A DNA stretch of 48,479 nt from Flavobacteriaceae bacterium (GCA_023558315.1 JAMJVX010000060.1:1-48479), one strand, 5' to 3'. Shown: positions 34,089 through 45,344, counted from the first letter of the stretch. Made by a program: numbers and translations. The notes: generated by a model not told the origin, from the sequence alone.

Positions 34089-37000
34089 ATGAAAACGTAC
34101 CTTTCTTCCTTTCTTTCTTTAATCGTACTTATACTAAATGCTCAAACAAAAGAATTAACAGTAAATGCAGCTGAATCAGCAAACACTTTAGTAGTACAAC
34201 ACTTATTAGGATTTGGGTGTGCAGATGTTTCTAACTTTGAAATATCTCCCAGTTCAAATGATAATATTAGAAGTTTTTCCTATAATGGGGATACTAATAA
34301 ATTTCCTTTTAGAAACGGGATAATAATTAGTACGGGAAGAGCGACAAGTATTCCACTTTTTACAAATCAAAGGGCATCAAGCACAAGAATAGGGGATAAT
34401 TCTGGATATAATGCGAATCAAAATTTAACTAATACTGCAGTCAATAATAAAATATTAAAACTCAAACCACTTGTAAATCCTTCATTCTCAGATTTGGAAT
34501 TTATTACTCAAATAAGAAATACTGCATTTTTAAGTTTTGATTTTACCCCTATCGTTGAGACGTTCTCATTTAGATTTTTTTTTGCAAGTGAAGAATACGA
34601 GAGTTTTGCGTGTTTAGAAAATTATTCTGATGTATTTGCTTTTTTTGTCCAAAATGTAGATACAGGAGAAATCGTAAATTTAGCTCAAATTAAAGATTCG
34701 CAATCTGGAAATCTGATTCCCATTAAAGTATCTAATATCCGTCCTAATATTGATAATAATTCTGGCTTAAATTGTGAACAAAGGAACGGAGATAAATACG
34801 TTGCTAATGAAAATAATAATGTAATAGAATTTTATGGACGAACTGCTGTATTAACAGCAAGCGGTTCGGGATTAACGATTGGTCAACGATATAATATAAA
34901 TTTAATTATTACAGACAGGTCTGATTTCGAATATGATTCTGCAGTATTTATAGAAGGGGGAAGTTTTAAAATTACTTCAGAAATAGGAGAAGATAGAACG
35001 ATAGAAAATGGCAATCCAGTATTAAGTGGAGAAACTATAACTATAAACCCTAAATCAATAACTGGGGCGAACTATACTTGGTTTAAAAATGGAGTTCTTA
35101 TGGCGGGGGTTACTGATAATCAAATAGATGTAAGAGATACAGGAGTTTATAAAGTTAATATTAACTTAACTCTAAGTGGGGGTACGAGTTGTAATTTAGA
35201 CTTAGAAAGAAAACTTGATTTTGTAGCCGCACCTAATTTAAGCACTAGTTCTGGAACTCTAATACAATGTGACCCTCTTTCAGGGGTTAGCATAGCGTAT
35301 AATCTAAATGAAATTGAATCTATAGTTAATGTAATAGATACTGACCGTTATCCACCCTATACTTATACATATTATGCAACTGAAGAACATGCTAGAAATA
35401 AAACGAACGGATTTAGCGATTCTACATATTATCCTTCTGGAGATTCAGATATCATATATGTTCGTGTGGAGAATAGATTTTCATTTTATTCTATAGCTAG
35501 TATTAATCTGCAATCAAGAAATCTTACAATAGAAAATCCATTTACCGATAGAGATTCAAATTTAATTTATAGTGATGATAATTCTAAAATTATACTTAAA
35601 AGTTGTGATAATGCAACAACGTCTGTAGGTGATAGAATAGCAACCTTTGATTTATCTTCAATTATTCCATATTTGAAATCAAGAATTACTAGCGTTCCTG
35701 AAGAGAATATAAAAATCACTTTTTATGAAGATATAGTTAACGCAATCTTTGAAACAAACAGTATTTCAGGCAATAGTTATAGAAATAATTTAAACTTAAC
35801 AAATGCGAATGGAGAGCAGTCATTAGTTGTCCGTTTTGAAGATTCAAGGGTAAATAGTTGTCTTTCATTCCTTAGAGATAGGGTAATTCTTCAGACAATA
35901 ACTGTACCAACCAATACAACCAATATATCCCCTTTGTATAAATGCGGGAGTAGTTCTCAAAGTTTTGATTTAACAGAAAAGCAGTCTGAAATTTTAAATT
36001 CAATTAGTGGAACGGGCTATACAGTTACCTATTTCTATAGAGATGGAAGTAATAATATCCGTATTGATAATCCAACAAGCTATCAATCAGATTTCCAAAA
36101 TGGAACAGTAGATAGAATAACTATTTATTATTCTGTAACTTATTCGGATGATATAAATTGTTCTTCGCCTTTAAATTCTTTTGAAATTGTATTAGATAAT
36201 CCTAAAGTGCCTAGTACTCCTTTAAAAATAGATTCTTGCTTTCCAACCTTTGAAACAACGTATAATTTAACCACTTTAGAATCTCAAATATTAAGTGGGC
36301 AATCTGGAATTACTTTAACTTTCTATGATGAAGATGATAATGTTATAACAAACCCTAGTGATTTTAAGGGTGTTGTAGGAGAAAATAGACTTATGAAGAA
36401 GGAATATACTGTTTCAGTGCGATTACAAAATTCTAGAGGGTGTACTTCTAATACAAATATTACGTTGGTTGCTAATTTTACTCCAGAATTACAAACCCCA
36501 TCAGCTATAGAGGAATGCGAGCAAGATAATGATAGGATAGATGAATTTAATTTAAGGATTAGAGAATCACAAATATTAGGAAATTTAGAAGCCAATTCAT
36601 TTACTTTTAAATATTTTGAAAGCATGCAAAATGCGCAAAATGAAACTAATCAAATTCAAAATCCAGAAAAATACATATCTAAAGTAGCACCGTATGAAGT
36701 TTTTGTGAAAGTAACACCTACCAACAATAGTTGTTCAGTTATATTTCCTATAACATTGAATGTTAGCCAAGTAAGTAGGACTCGTTTTCAAGAAGAGTAT
36801 TCTCTTTGTTTAAAGAATGATGATACTTTTTTTAGAGATCCACCAGTGCTAAGGACAGGATTAAACGCGAATGATTATACTTTTGAATGGTATTTGGCAA
36901 GTACAACTTCTGGAAATCCTTTAGTCCCTATTGGTACTGGAGAGTTTTATACTCCCCTGAGGGCAGGAACAATATCTATGAAAGCAACTAATAAAATTTC

Positions 37001-37538
37001 TGGATGTCGAATATGGGATACAACGACTGTTAAAGTTTATTATGCCACTGAAAATTTTTCTGTAAAAAGTTTAGGAGACCTTTTCTCAGAATCAAATGAT
37101 ATAGAAATTGTTACTCAAGATAAAGGAACCTACCTTTTTTCAATTGATGGAATGAATTTCCAAGAAAGTGCTATTTTTAGAGGACTAAGTCCAGGAACAT
37201 ATAAAGCATATATAAGATATATAGGAAATTGTAGAGAGGATTTAATCATTGATTTTATTGTCTTAGATTACCCTAAGTTTTTTACTCCTAATGGAGATGG
37301 AATTAATGACGTTTGGCAAATTAATAACCTAAATGAGGTTTTACATACCCCTGAATATAAAATTCAAATATTTAATAGAGAAGGACAGTTAGTTATTGAA
37401 TTAAATGAACAAAAGCCTTCATGGGATGGAATGATAAATAACATTTCTTTACCTATTGGGGATTATTGGTTTAAATTATTCTATACAACAAATGAAGGGA
37501 TGAAAACATTTCAATCTCATTTTACTCTTACAAGATGA
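34089..37538 (+). CDS. Choice-of-anchor-L surface protein with type B T9SS sorting domain
   Basis: A 1149-residue secreted protein. The signal peptide (about residues 1-19) ends at LNAQ. Residues about 30-300 form a choice-of-anchor L domain (HLLGFGCADVSNFEI; GIIISTGRA; FLSFDFTP; FRFFFASEEYESFACLE; VFAFFVQN). The middle (about 305-1060) is a series of Ig-like/gliding-type beta modules containing scattered cysteines. The C-terminal about 88 residues form the type B (gliding motility-associated) sorting domain beginning FFTPNGDGINDVWQI and ending in a beta strand, which directs export and attachment by the type IX system. The next gene encodes a PorP/SprF protein and overlaps by 4 bases, the usual partner arrangement for type B substrates. 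Probable adhesin or surface scaffold. Confidence 0.9.
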   Translation: MKTYLSSFLSLIVLILNAQTKELTVNAAESANTLVVQHLLGFGCADVSNFEISPSSNDNIRSFSYNGDTNKFPFRNGIIISTGRATSIPLFTNQRASSTRIGDNSGYNANQNLTNTAVNNKILKLKPLVNPSFSDLEFITQIRNTAFLSFDFTPIVETFSFRFFFASEEYESFACLENYSDVFAFFVQNVDTGEIVNLAQIKDSQSGNLIPIKVSNIRPNIDNNSGLNCEQRNGDKYVANENNNVIEFYGRTAVLTASGSGLTIGQRYNINLIITDRSDFEYDSAVFIEGGSFKITSEIGEDRTIENGNPVLSGETITINPKSITGANYTWFKNGVLMAGVTDNQIDVRDTGVYKVNINLTLSGGTSCNLDLERKLDFVAAPNLSTSSGTLIQCDPLSGVSIAYNLNEIESIVNVIDTDRYPPYTYTYYATEEHARNKTNGFSDSTYYPSGDSDIIYVRVENRFSFYSIASINLQSRNLTIENPFTDRDSNLIYSDDNSKIILKSCDNATTSVGDRIATFDLSSIIPYLKSRITSVPEENIKITFYEDIVNAIFETNSISGNSYRNNLNLTNANGEQSLVVRFEDSRVNSCLSFLRDRVILQTITVPTNTTNISPLYKCGSSSQSFDLTEKQSEILNSISGTGYTVTYFYRDGSNNIRIDNPTSYQSDFQNGTVDRITIYYSVTYSDDINCSSPLNSFEIVLDNPKVPSTPLKIDSCFPTFETTYNLTTLESQILSGQSGITLTFYDEDDNVITNPSDFKGVVGENRLMKKEYTVSVRLQNSRGCTSNTNITLVANFTPELQTPSAIEECEQDNDRIDEFNLRIRESQILGNLEANSFTFKYFESMQNAQNETNQIQNPEKYISKVAPYEVFVKVTPTNNSCSVIFPITLNVSQVSRTRFQEEYSLCLKNDDTFFRDPPVLRTGLNANDYTFEWYLASTTSGNPLVPIGTGEFYTPLRAGTISMKATNKISGCRIWDTTTVKVYYATENFSVKSLGDLFSESNDIEIVTQDKGTYLFSIDGMNFQESAIFRGLSPGTYKAYIRYIGNCREDLIIDFIVLDYPKFFTPNGDGINDVWQINNLNEVLHTPEYKIQIFNREGQLVIELNEQKPSWDGMINNISLPIGDYWFKLFYTTNEGMKTFQSHFTLTR

Positions 37539-38518
37539 TGAAATATAGTTTTTGTTTTATTTTCACTATTTGTGCTTATTTTTCTATAAAAGCACAAAAT
37601 ATAGAAGCTATATATGTACATTATTTACCTGACAATTATTTTTTGGTTCATCCGGCAATGGCAGGTGCAGGAGCACTTTCAAAAATTCGTTTAACAACCA
37701 GAAAATATTGGTTAACTCAAGAAAACTCCCCTTTTTTTCAAACAGCTACGTATCATGGAAGAATATTTGATAATAATGGAGTAGGAGTTACTATTTTTAA
37801 TGATCAAAATGGAAATACATATCAAAGAGGAGCGTATTTAACATATGCATATCATATTGAAAGTTTTGGAAGAAGAAGAAGGAGGAGAGATTTAAATTTA
37901 TTATCCTTTGGAGCAACAGTTGGAATTTTTGAGACAAGAATAGACGAATCTAAATTTAACGACCCTAATGATCCTGCTATTAATAGAGGAGTAAATGGGC
38001 TATCATACTATAATTTAGATACAGGATTAGCGTACAATTATAAAAGATTTTTTGCCCAATTAACAGTCAAAAATTTATTAGGAATAGAAAATAAAAACGC
38101 ATTACAAGTAATTGATTTTTTTTCAGATGCAAGAATATTAACTAGTGCAGGGTATATTTTTGGAAATCAAAACAAAGGGTTTAGTTATGAACCCTCTTTT
38201 CTTTTTCAACATAAGGTTAAGTTTTCAGAAATATCCTTTGACACAAATATTAAAGTTATTTATTCGTATAATCCTACATTTAGAGTTTGGGGAGGAATTT
38301 CAGCGCAAAATGCCCTTCAATCAGCAAGGACAAGTAAAAATATAATTTTCATTACTCCCTTTGTTGGAGTAGATTATAATAAGTTATTTTTCTCTTATGT
38401 ATATGGACAATTCATAGGAGATATAAACTTCTCTGGGGGTAATTTTCACCAAGTGGGTGTAGGTGTAAATTTACAAGGTAAAAGGACGAGAAAATATTAC
38501 GTAAAAGGAATTTTATAG
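37535..38518 (+). CDS. PorP/SprF family type IX secretion outer-membrane protein
   Basis: A 327-residue protein with a signal peptide (about residues 1-20, ending IKAQ) and the PorP/SprF opening: YLPDNYFLVHPAMAGAGALS, then WLTQENSPFFQTATYHGRIF, GVGVTIFNDQNG and RGAYLTYAYHI. The remainder is a predicted beta barrel ending near GGNFHQVGVGVNLQ. Family knowledge: these proteins are needed for surface anchoring or export of a cognate type B sorting-domain partner, encoded directly upstream. The start is inside the partner's stop codon (ATGATGA), so synthesis is coupled. A short Arg-rich stretch (SFGRRRRRRDL, about residues 109-119) is unusual for a barrel loop. Confidence 0.92.
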   Translation: MMKYSFCFIFTICAYFSIKAQNIEAIYVHYLPDNYFLVHPAMAGAGALSKIRLTTRKYWLTQENSPFFQTATYHGRIFDNNGVGVTIFNDQNGNTYQRGAYLTYAYHIESFGRRRRRRDLNLLSFGATVGIFETRIDESKFNDPNDPAINRGVNGLSYYNLDTGLAYNYKRFFAQLTVKNLLGIENKNALQVIDFFSDARILTSAGYIFGNQNKGFSYEPSFLFQHKVKFSEISFDTNIKVIYSYNPTFRVWGGISAQNALQSARTSKNIIFITPFVGVDYNKLFFSYVYGQFIGDINFSGGNFHQVGVGVNLQGKRTRKYYVKGIL

Positions 38519-38530
38519 TAAAACGACTAA

Positions 38531-38550
38531 AACTAAACTATAATTTAGTT
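38531..38550. terminator. Weak candidate bidirectional terminator
   Basis: AACTAAA and TTTAGTT form a 7-bp stem around a 6-base loop between the convergent PorP/SprF gene and the coiled-coil gene. It is AT-only apart from one C:G pair per arm and has no strong T tract, so this is tentative. Confidence 0.3.
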
Positions 38551-38551
38551 G

Positions 38552-39358
38552 TTAACTTGCAGTTACTTCCTTTTTTTCTATTTTTTTAATTAAAGAATTT
38601 ATTTTAGCAGTTTCTTCTTTAGCTAAATCTTCATCAATCAATATTCTACCGCTATGTTCATCTTTAATTATTTGCTCTCTTGATTTTATCTCTATTTGAA
38701 TTTGAGGAGGGACAATAAAAAAAGAACCATTAGCTGCTTCATTTTCTACAGAAACGACTGCCAGTCCATTATTAACCTTTTTTCTTATTCTTTTATAAGA
38801 CTCAAGTAATTCATTTTCAATGATGTTTTCTATCTTTTTTGACTCTTCTAATAATAACTCTTCATCTTTGATAGTTTCTGATATAATAGAGTCTAATTCT
38901 TTTTTCTTTATGTTTAAATAGTTTTTCTTAGTATTAATAGCCTCCTTTATTTCAGGCACTAATTCTGTTTTGCTTTCTATTTTTTCTAACAACTTTGTAT
39001 TCTTTTTTTCATAGAATTCAATCTCCAACTTTTGATACTCTTGCTCTTTTACTAGTGAGTTGTACTCCCTGTTGTTTCTTACATTTTTTAATTTGTCTTC
39101 ATACTTTGCTATAAGAGTATTTGCGTCTACAATTGCATTTTTATTTTTTGTAATATTATACTCTAATTCTGAAATTTCAGCAGTTATTTTTTCTAATTGT
39201 TTAGATAAATTTTCTATATCTATATCTAAACTTTCTACTTCTTTAGGTAATTCTCCCCTCATACTTTTTATACTATCAATCTTGGAATCTATTAACTGAA
39301 GATTATATAAAATTCGTAATTTTTTTTCTGTGGAAATTTCCTTTCTTTTTCTTCCCAT
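38552..39358 (-). CDS. Coiled-coil protein of the C4 zinc-ribbon (DUF164/CdsZ-like) family lacking all zinc ligands
   Basis: A 268-residue protein: a short basic start, then a long antiparallel coiled coil (about residues 15-195, rich in Lys/Glu/Leu with YEDKLKNVRNNREYNSLVKE in the first arm), then a C-terminal domain with FIVPPQIQIEI and DEHSGRILIDEDL. In the wider family this domain is a zinc ribbon with C-x2-C pairs before the I-PPQ motif and in place of DEHSGRIL (typically CE-x-CGRIL). Here the fold motifs remain but there is not a single Cys in the protein. From memory other Flavobacteriaceae share this DEHSGRIL form. Function is not established; related proteins are proposed chaperone or RNA-associated factors. 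It follows the Nif3 gene by 2 bases, a common pairing in Bacteroidota. Confidence 0.82.
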   Translation of the reverse strand: MGRKRKEISTEKKLRILYNLQLIDSKIDSIKSMRGELPKEVESLDIDIENLSKQLEKITAEISELEYNITKNKNAIVDANTLIAKYEDKLKNVRNNREYNSLVKEQEYQKLEIEFYEKKNTKLLEKIESKTELVPEIKEAINTKKNYLNIKKKELDSIISETIKDEELLLEESKKIENIIENELLESYKRIRKKVNNGLAVVSVENEAANGSFFIVPPQIQIEIKSREQIIKDEHSGRILIDEDLAKEETAKINSLIKKIEKKEVTAS

Positions 39359-39360
39359 AT

Positions 39361-40455
39361 TTATATGTAATTTACAGGGTTTGTGTTAATTTTTGATAAA
39401 TGGACGGCAAAAGTACTAAATTTTTTACTAAAAAGATGATATAATTTTGATTTTATAAATTGTTCACTTTCATAATGTCCAATATCTACTAAAAGTACTT
39501 TTTGATTTACTTTAAAAAAATCATGATATTTTAAATCTGCGGTGAGAAAGGCATCTACATTTGCTCGTAGTGCATAGTTAATTGCAGTACTTCCAGAACC
39601 ACATACAACAGCTATTTTTTGAATATTTTTTTTTAAAGAAGAGGAGTATCTTAAATAGGAAATCCCTATCTTTTCTTTGAGGTATGATAGAAATTTTTTT
39701 TCTGAAAGAGGCTGAGCTAAAGTACCTATAGTCCCCATTCCCATAAGAGGATAAGAATTTTCCAAGCCAATAACTTCATATGCTACTTCTTCATAAGGAT
39801 GATTTTCAAAGAGAGCTTTAAGTATTTGTTTTTCTTTATGCGCCAAATAAGTGATATGAATTTGTACTTCTTTTTCAAGTTGTAATTCATTAGGTTTGCC
39901 TATCGTAGGATTGCTATTTGCGTTTCCTTTAAAACTACCAATACCTTTATTTTGAAAAGAACAATTATCATAATTTCCCACCTTACCAGCTCCCGCTTCA
40001 TATAGCGAATGTAACACTTTCTCTTTTTTATTTTTTGGAATATAAAAAGTAAGTTTCTTTATGACGTTTTTTTTGGGGATTAGTTTTTGTAAATTACTTA
40101 ATCCTAGTTGAGTCGCTAATAAGTCACTGATACTATTTTCAGCATTATCAAGGGCAGTGTGTATAGCATATATAGCAATGTTATGTTGAATGGCTTTTGT
40201 AATAGTTCTCTCAACATAATCTTCTTCATTAATTTTTTTTAACGGACTAAATAAGATAGGATGGTATGAAATTATAAGATTACATTTTTTTTGAATTGCT
40301 TCATCTACAATACTTTCTAAAGTATCTAAGGTAATTAATACTCCTTGAACTTTTGTATCTGGATTGCCAACTAGTAAACCCGTATTATCAAATTCTTCAG
40401 AATAATAGGTAGGAAATAGGTTTTCTAAAAAGCTAACAATATCTTTTATAAGCAT
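39361..40455 (-). CDS. Nif3-like dinuclear metal centre protein
   Basis: A 364-residue NIF3/DUF34-family protein. Metal-ligand motifs: ISYHPILFSPLKKI (about residues 64-77), AIYAIHTALDNAENSISD (about 95-112), and the C-terminal DIGHYESEQF, with ADLKYHDFF and VCGSGSTAINYAL between. A middle insert of about 105 residues (about 128-235; LTFYIPKNKKEKVLHSLYEA, NHPYEEVAYEV) is the PII/CutA-like domain found in the longer Nif3 proteins. Often annotated as GTP cyclohydrolase I type 2, but that activity is not well supported across the family; a metal-dependent hydrolase or housekeeping role is safer. It lies 9 bases after the TonB receptor gene and 2 before the cysteine-free zinc-ribbon homologue. 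Confidence 0.92.
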   Translation of the reverse strand: MLIKDIVSFLENLFPTYYSEEFDNTGLLVGNPDTKVQGVLITLDTLESIVDEAIQKKCNLIISYHPILFSPLKKINEEDYVERTITKAIQHNIAIYAIHTALDNAENSISDLLATQLGLSNLQKLIPKKNVIKKLTFYIPKNKKEKVLHSLYEAGAGKVGNYDNCSFQNKGIGSFKGNANSNPTIGKPNELQLEKEVQIHITYLAHKEKQILKALFENHPYEEVAYEVIGLENSYPLMGMGTIGTLAQPLSEKKFLSYLKEKIGISYLRYSSSLKKNIQKIAVVCGSGSTAINYALRANVDAFLTADLKYHDFFKVNQKVLLVDIGHYESEQFIKSKLYHLFSKKFSTFAVHLSKINTNPVNYI

Positions 40456-40464
40456 AAAATAATA

Positions 40465-42372
40465 TTAAAGTGCCATTCTAATCCCAAGAAGTACATCTTT
40501 TTCAGGAACAGAAGTAAGGTTTTCTTTGTACTTTAATCCAAAGATATTATTTGCTTGGAACACTACATCAATATTTTCTTGTAAGGTCCAGTTAAATGAA
40601 AAATCAACTACATTAAAAGAAGTATTATCTGGTCTTTCTCCAAATTTATAAATAATATTAATGACGGTGTTTTTAAATAAATTTTTCACTTCCCAATTAG
40701 CGGTTAAATGATGGATTAAAGAGTTTAAACTATACCTTGAATATTTAAAACGCTCTGCGGATAAATCCTCTTGCAAGAAAGTATACGCTAGATTTATATT
40801 ATTTTTTGTTCTTTTATAATTGAAAAAGTAGCGTCCATTAAACTCAGCACCAAATGTGTTCAGTTGGTTTATATTTTGCGCTTTCCATGGGTTGGGAACA
40901 GGATTTCCTTCACTATCAACACTATCCTCATTCTTTACATAATCAATAAGATTGTTTGAATTTCTTTGGAAAACAGCACCTGAAAAAATTAAGTTAGATA
41001 AGAAATAGTGTACTCCACCCTCAAGGGTTGTTGCAGATTCTGGCTTTAAGTTTTCATTCCCTTCGTTTGAAGGACTTGTATAGAATAAATCTGTGTATGT
41101 CGGTATCCTATGTGTTTGTCCAATATTTGTATAAATACGTGTGTTTTCAAATAACGCATAACCAATATCTATTCCAGGAAAAAAAAACGCTCCTAAATCA
41201 CTATAGTAGCTTTCCGCAATCCCGGGTGTAATAGTTAATTTATCATCAAAAAACTCTAGCTTGTGTTCTAAAAAGAGTGTGCCTTCAACTCTTTCTCTGT
41301 TTCCTAAATTATTGCTTGCAATGGTAACTTTTGCGACATCTATACCAATTCCAGTAGTGCCATATTTAGAAGTTAATGTTCCATTCGCTTGATACCCTAT
41401 TTTGTTCGTAATATGAAGATTTCTATAAATGCTTGGATTATATCTATCAAAAAGATACATGTCTTGACCTCTTCTCCAATATAAACTTTGATTTAGGGCA
41501 AATTTTTTCAAATTTGTTTTCGCAGAAATCGCAATTAAACTAGCTTGTGTTTCTTCATATTGTTTTGTGAAATTTGGACTAGCATAAAAGCCATTTGCTC
41601 CAAATCGTCTATCCGAAAAAAAGGATACAATATCAATAGTTGAATGGGTTATTGATTTTAGGGATAAATTACTTTTCACATACGCATTTAAGTTAGTAAA
41701 ATCCGTATTTTCTCTATATCCCTCTGAGGTATTATAAGAAAGATGTGCGATATTTTTTGTATTATTAAATTCAAAACCCGTGGTAATATTACTTCTAAAT
41801 TGAGTACCTACCAACATCCCATTACCTGTTTCAGTATTCCCAGATTGAAAGGTTCCAATTAACTTTTTTTCAAGCGTTTTTTTAGTGATTATATTAATCG
41901 CTCCATTAAATGCTTTCTGCCCATAGATTCTTGCTGCAGGCCCTTTGATTATTTCAATTCTTTCAATTACTTCTAAAGGAAGCGAAAAATTTAAGGTATG
42001 ATGCCCTGTTTGTGGATCATCCACTTTAATTCCGTCTATAAGTAAAAGCGTTTGTTCAAAACTTCCTCCTCTAATATATAAATCTGCTTGAACGCCTCTA
42101 GGACCTCTTCGTCTAACATCAATCCCAGCGTATTGTTGCAATATTGACGCTATTTCAGTAGCGGCATTATTTTGAATTTGCTCTTGGGTAATGATAATAA
42201 TACTTCGTGAATTTTTAGAGAAAGGAGTTTCTAACCTATTTGAATTAACAACTACTTCATTTAAATTTTGAATACTTTGAACTTGTTTTGACTTACCATT
42301 TCTAGTTCTTCTTTGCGAATGACATAATGAAATTATGAAAAACAAAAACAAAAAACAACAAAACCGATTCAT
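40465..42372 (-). CDS. TonB-dependent outer-membrane receptor (small, BtuB-like)
   Basis: A 635-residue receptor. The signal peptide (about residues 1-19) ends LCHSQ; a short linker with LNEVVVNSNRLETP may serve as the TonB-interacting segment. The plug domain (about 50-155) shows IIIITQEQIQNNAATEIASI, YAGIDVRRRGPRGVQADLYI, LLLIDGIKVDDPQTGHH and VIERIEIIKGPAARIYG. The rest is a 22-strand-type barrel including TDLFYTSPSNEGNENLKPES. It lacks the N-terminal carboxypeptidase-regulatory-like domain of SusC proteins, so it is more like siderophore or vitamin receptors. The substrate is unknown. It sits 4 bases after atpC, an unusual place for a receptor, and is probably cotranscribed with atpD-atpC. 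Confidence 0.92.
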   Translation of the reverse strand: MNRFCCFLFLFFIISLCHSQRRTRNGKSKQVQSIQNLNEVVVNSNRLETPFSKNSRSIIIITQEQIQNNAATEIASILQQYAGIDVRRRGPRGVQADLYIRGGSFEQTLLLIDGIKVDDPQTGHHTLNFSLPLEVIERIEIIKGPAARIYGQKAFNGAINIITKKTLEKKLIGTFQSGNTETGNGMLVGTQFRSNITTGFEFNNTKNIAHLSYNTSEGYRENTDFTNLNAYVKSNLSLKSITHSTIDIVSFFSDRRFGANGFYASPNFTKQYEETQASLIAISAKTNLKKFALNQSLYWRRGQDMYLFDRYNPSIYRNLHITNKIGYQANGTLTSKYGTTGIGIDVAKVTIASNNLGNRERVEGTLFLEHKLEFFDDKLTITPGIAESYYSDLGAFFFPGIDIGYALFENTRIYTNIGQTHRIPTYTDLFYTSPSNEGNENLKPESATTLEGGVHYFLSNLIFSGAVFQRNSNNLIDYVKNEDSVDSEGNPVPNPWKAQNINQLNTFGAEFNGRYFFNYKRTKNNINLAYTFLQEDLSAERFKYSRYSLNSLIHHLTANWEVKNLFKNTVINIIYKFGERPDNTSFNVVDFSFNWTLQENIDVVFQANNIFGLKYKENLTSVPEKDVLLGIRMAL

Positions 42373-42376
42373 GTAG

Positions 42377-42658
42377 TTACGTTAATTCAACTAAAATACT
42401 GACAGTATTATTTGAAACTTCTACTGTACCCGAAACGATATCTAATGAATTTACAGACGCTTCTTTTTTAATAAAACCTTCATTAAAAGAAGTAGGGTTT
42501 TCATTTGATTTAAAAGTAATTTTTCCTTTATTTAAAATAGAAATAATGGGGGCATGATTTTCTAATACTTGAAAACTTCCTTTTTTTCCAGGTAAAGTGA
42601 TTATACTTGCAGTGCCTTTAAAAATAGTAAAATCTGGTGATAGAATTTCAACAGTCAT
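42377..42658 (-). CDS. atpC: F1F0 ATP synthase epsilon subunit (short form)
   Basis: A 93-residue protein starting MTVEILSPDFTIFKG with the epsilon beta-sandwich motif GKKGSFQVLENHAPIISIL. It ends after the beta sandwich (about residue 90) and lacks the C-terminal two-helix regulatory domain of Escherichia AtpC (about 138 residues). The short form is usual in Bacteroidota as I recall. It contacts the rotor ring and gamma. It follows atpD by 19 bases; the remaining atp genes are not in this window. Confidence 0.95.
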   Translation of the reverse strand: MTVEILSPDFTIFKGTASIITLPGKKGSFQVLENHAPIISILNKGKITFKSNENPTSFNEGFIKKEASVNSLDIVSGTVEVSNNTVSILVELT

Positions 42659-42677
42659 AAAAATTTAAAATAGTTAT

Positions 42678-44201
<1,524 letters not shown>

Positions 44202-44212
44202 TTAATAGTTTG

Positions 44213-44220
44213 CAAAGATA
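44213..44220 (-). promoter_or_regulatory. Candidate -7 box for atpD
   Basis: The minus strand reads TATCTTTG, an exact TANNTTTG match, 35 bases upstream of ATG 44177 in the divergent atpD/recA region. Confidence 0.5.
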
Positions 44221-44282
44221 TAATTTTAAATTATTTTTAATTTGTTTTTTTCTTTTTTCTCTACTTTATCAATTAAAAAATA

Positions 44283-44290
44283 TATATTTG
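44283..44290 (+). promoter_or_regulatory. Candidate -7 box for recA
   Basis: TATATTTG matches TANNTTTG exactly, 27 bases upstream of the recA ATG at 44318. Its position inside the longer open frame from 44210 shows that frame's first 36 codons are not translated. I see no LexA-type operator. Confidence 0.5.
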
Positions 44291-44317
44291 TTTCTACTTA
44301 AAAATACGGATATAATT

Positions 44318-45331
44318 ATGAAAGATAACAAAGTACAAGAAGAAAAAATCAAAGCGTTAAAACTTACTTTAGATAAACTAGATAAAACCTATGGCAAAGG
44401 CACTGTAATGAAATTAGGCGATCAGTCTGTCGTAGAGGTAGAAGTAATCCCTACAGGTTCTATGGCTTTAGATGTAGCTTTGGGAGTGGGAGGATATCCA
44501 AGAGGAAGAATTGTAGAAATTTACGGACCAGAATCTTCAGGAAAAACAACCCTGACGTTACATGCGATTGCGGAAAGCCAAAAGCAAGGAGGAATTGCGG
44601 CATTTGTGGATGCAGAGCATGCCTTTGATAGGTTCTATGCCAAAAAATTAGGAGTGGATGTAGAAAATTTAATTATTTCACAACCAGACAATGGAGAACA
44701 AGCGCTAGAAATTGCAGATAATTTAGTTCGGTCTGGTGCAGTAGATATTATTGTTATTGATTCTGTAGCGGCATTAACACCAAAAAGTGAAATTGAAGGA
44801 GAAATGGGAGATTCTAAAATGGGACTACAAGCACGACTTATGTCTCAAGCCCTTAGAAAGCTAACGGCTTCTATAAGTAAGACAAATGTTACAATGATTT
44901 TCATCAATCAATTAAGAGAAAAGATAGGAATTATGTTCGGAAACCCTGAAACTACTACAGGAGGTAATGCCCTAAAGTTTTATTCTTCAGTACGTTTAGA
45001 CATTAGAAAATCTACCCAAATAAAAGGAAGTGAAGGGGAAGTGATAGGAAACAGAACTCGAGTAAAAGTGATAAAAAACAAAGTAGCCCCTCCTTTTAGA
45101 ATGGCAGAATTTGATATTATGTATGGAGTGGGAATCTCAAAGTATGGCGAAATTTTAGATTTAGGGGTTGACTATGATATTGTTAAGAAAAGTGGCGCTT
45201 GGTTTAGTTATGACGGTTCAAAATTAGGTCAAGGACGCGATGCGGTAAAAACCCTTTTAAAAGACAATCAAGAACTCACCGAAGAAATCTCTCAAAAAAT
45301 AAAAGAGCGTTTAGCGAAAAGAGATGAATAA
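44318..45331 (+). CDS. recA: Recombinase A
   Basis: The start is placed at ATG 44318 ([20 protein letters not shown]), giving 337 residues. The longer frame from 44210 adds a hydrophobic stretch unlike RecA and contains the -7 box. Motifs: Walker [15 protein letters not shown] (about residues 66-79), FVDAEHAFD, Walker [21 protein letters not shown], loop L2 [20 protein letters not shown] and [17 protein letters not shown]. Binds single-stranded DNA, drives homologous recombination and the SOS response. No intein or insertion. Convergent with the outer-membrane protein gene, with 13 bases between. Confidence 0.98.
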   Translation: MKDNKVQEEKIKALKLTLDKLDKTYGKGTVMKLGDQSVVEVEVIPTGSMALDVALGVGGYPRGRIVEIYGPESSGKTTLTLHAIAESQKQGGIAAFVDAEHAFDRFYAKKLGVDVENLIISQPDNGEQALEIADNLVRSGAVDIIVIDSVAALTPKSEIEGEMGDSKMGLQARLMSQALRKLTASISKTNVTMIFINQLREKIGIMFGNPETTTGGNALKFYSSVRLDIRKSTQIKGSEGEVIGNRTRVKVIKNKVAPPFRMAEFDIMYGVGISKYGEILDLGVDYDIVKKSGAWFSYDGSKLGQGRDAVKTLLKDNQELTEEISQKIKERLAKRDE

Positions 45332-45344
45332 ATTAAGCTAAGGA

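Noticed and set aside
44210-44317. Hydrophobic N-terminal extension of RecA
   Set aside because: It contains the -7 box at 44283-44290, and RecA proteins begin close to the residues encoded from 44318.
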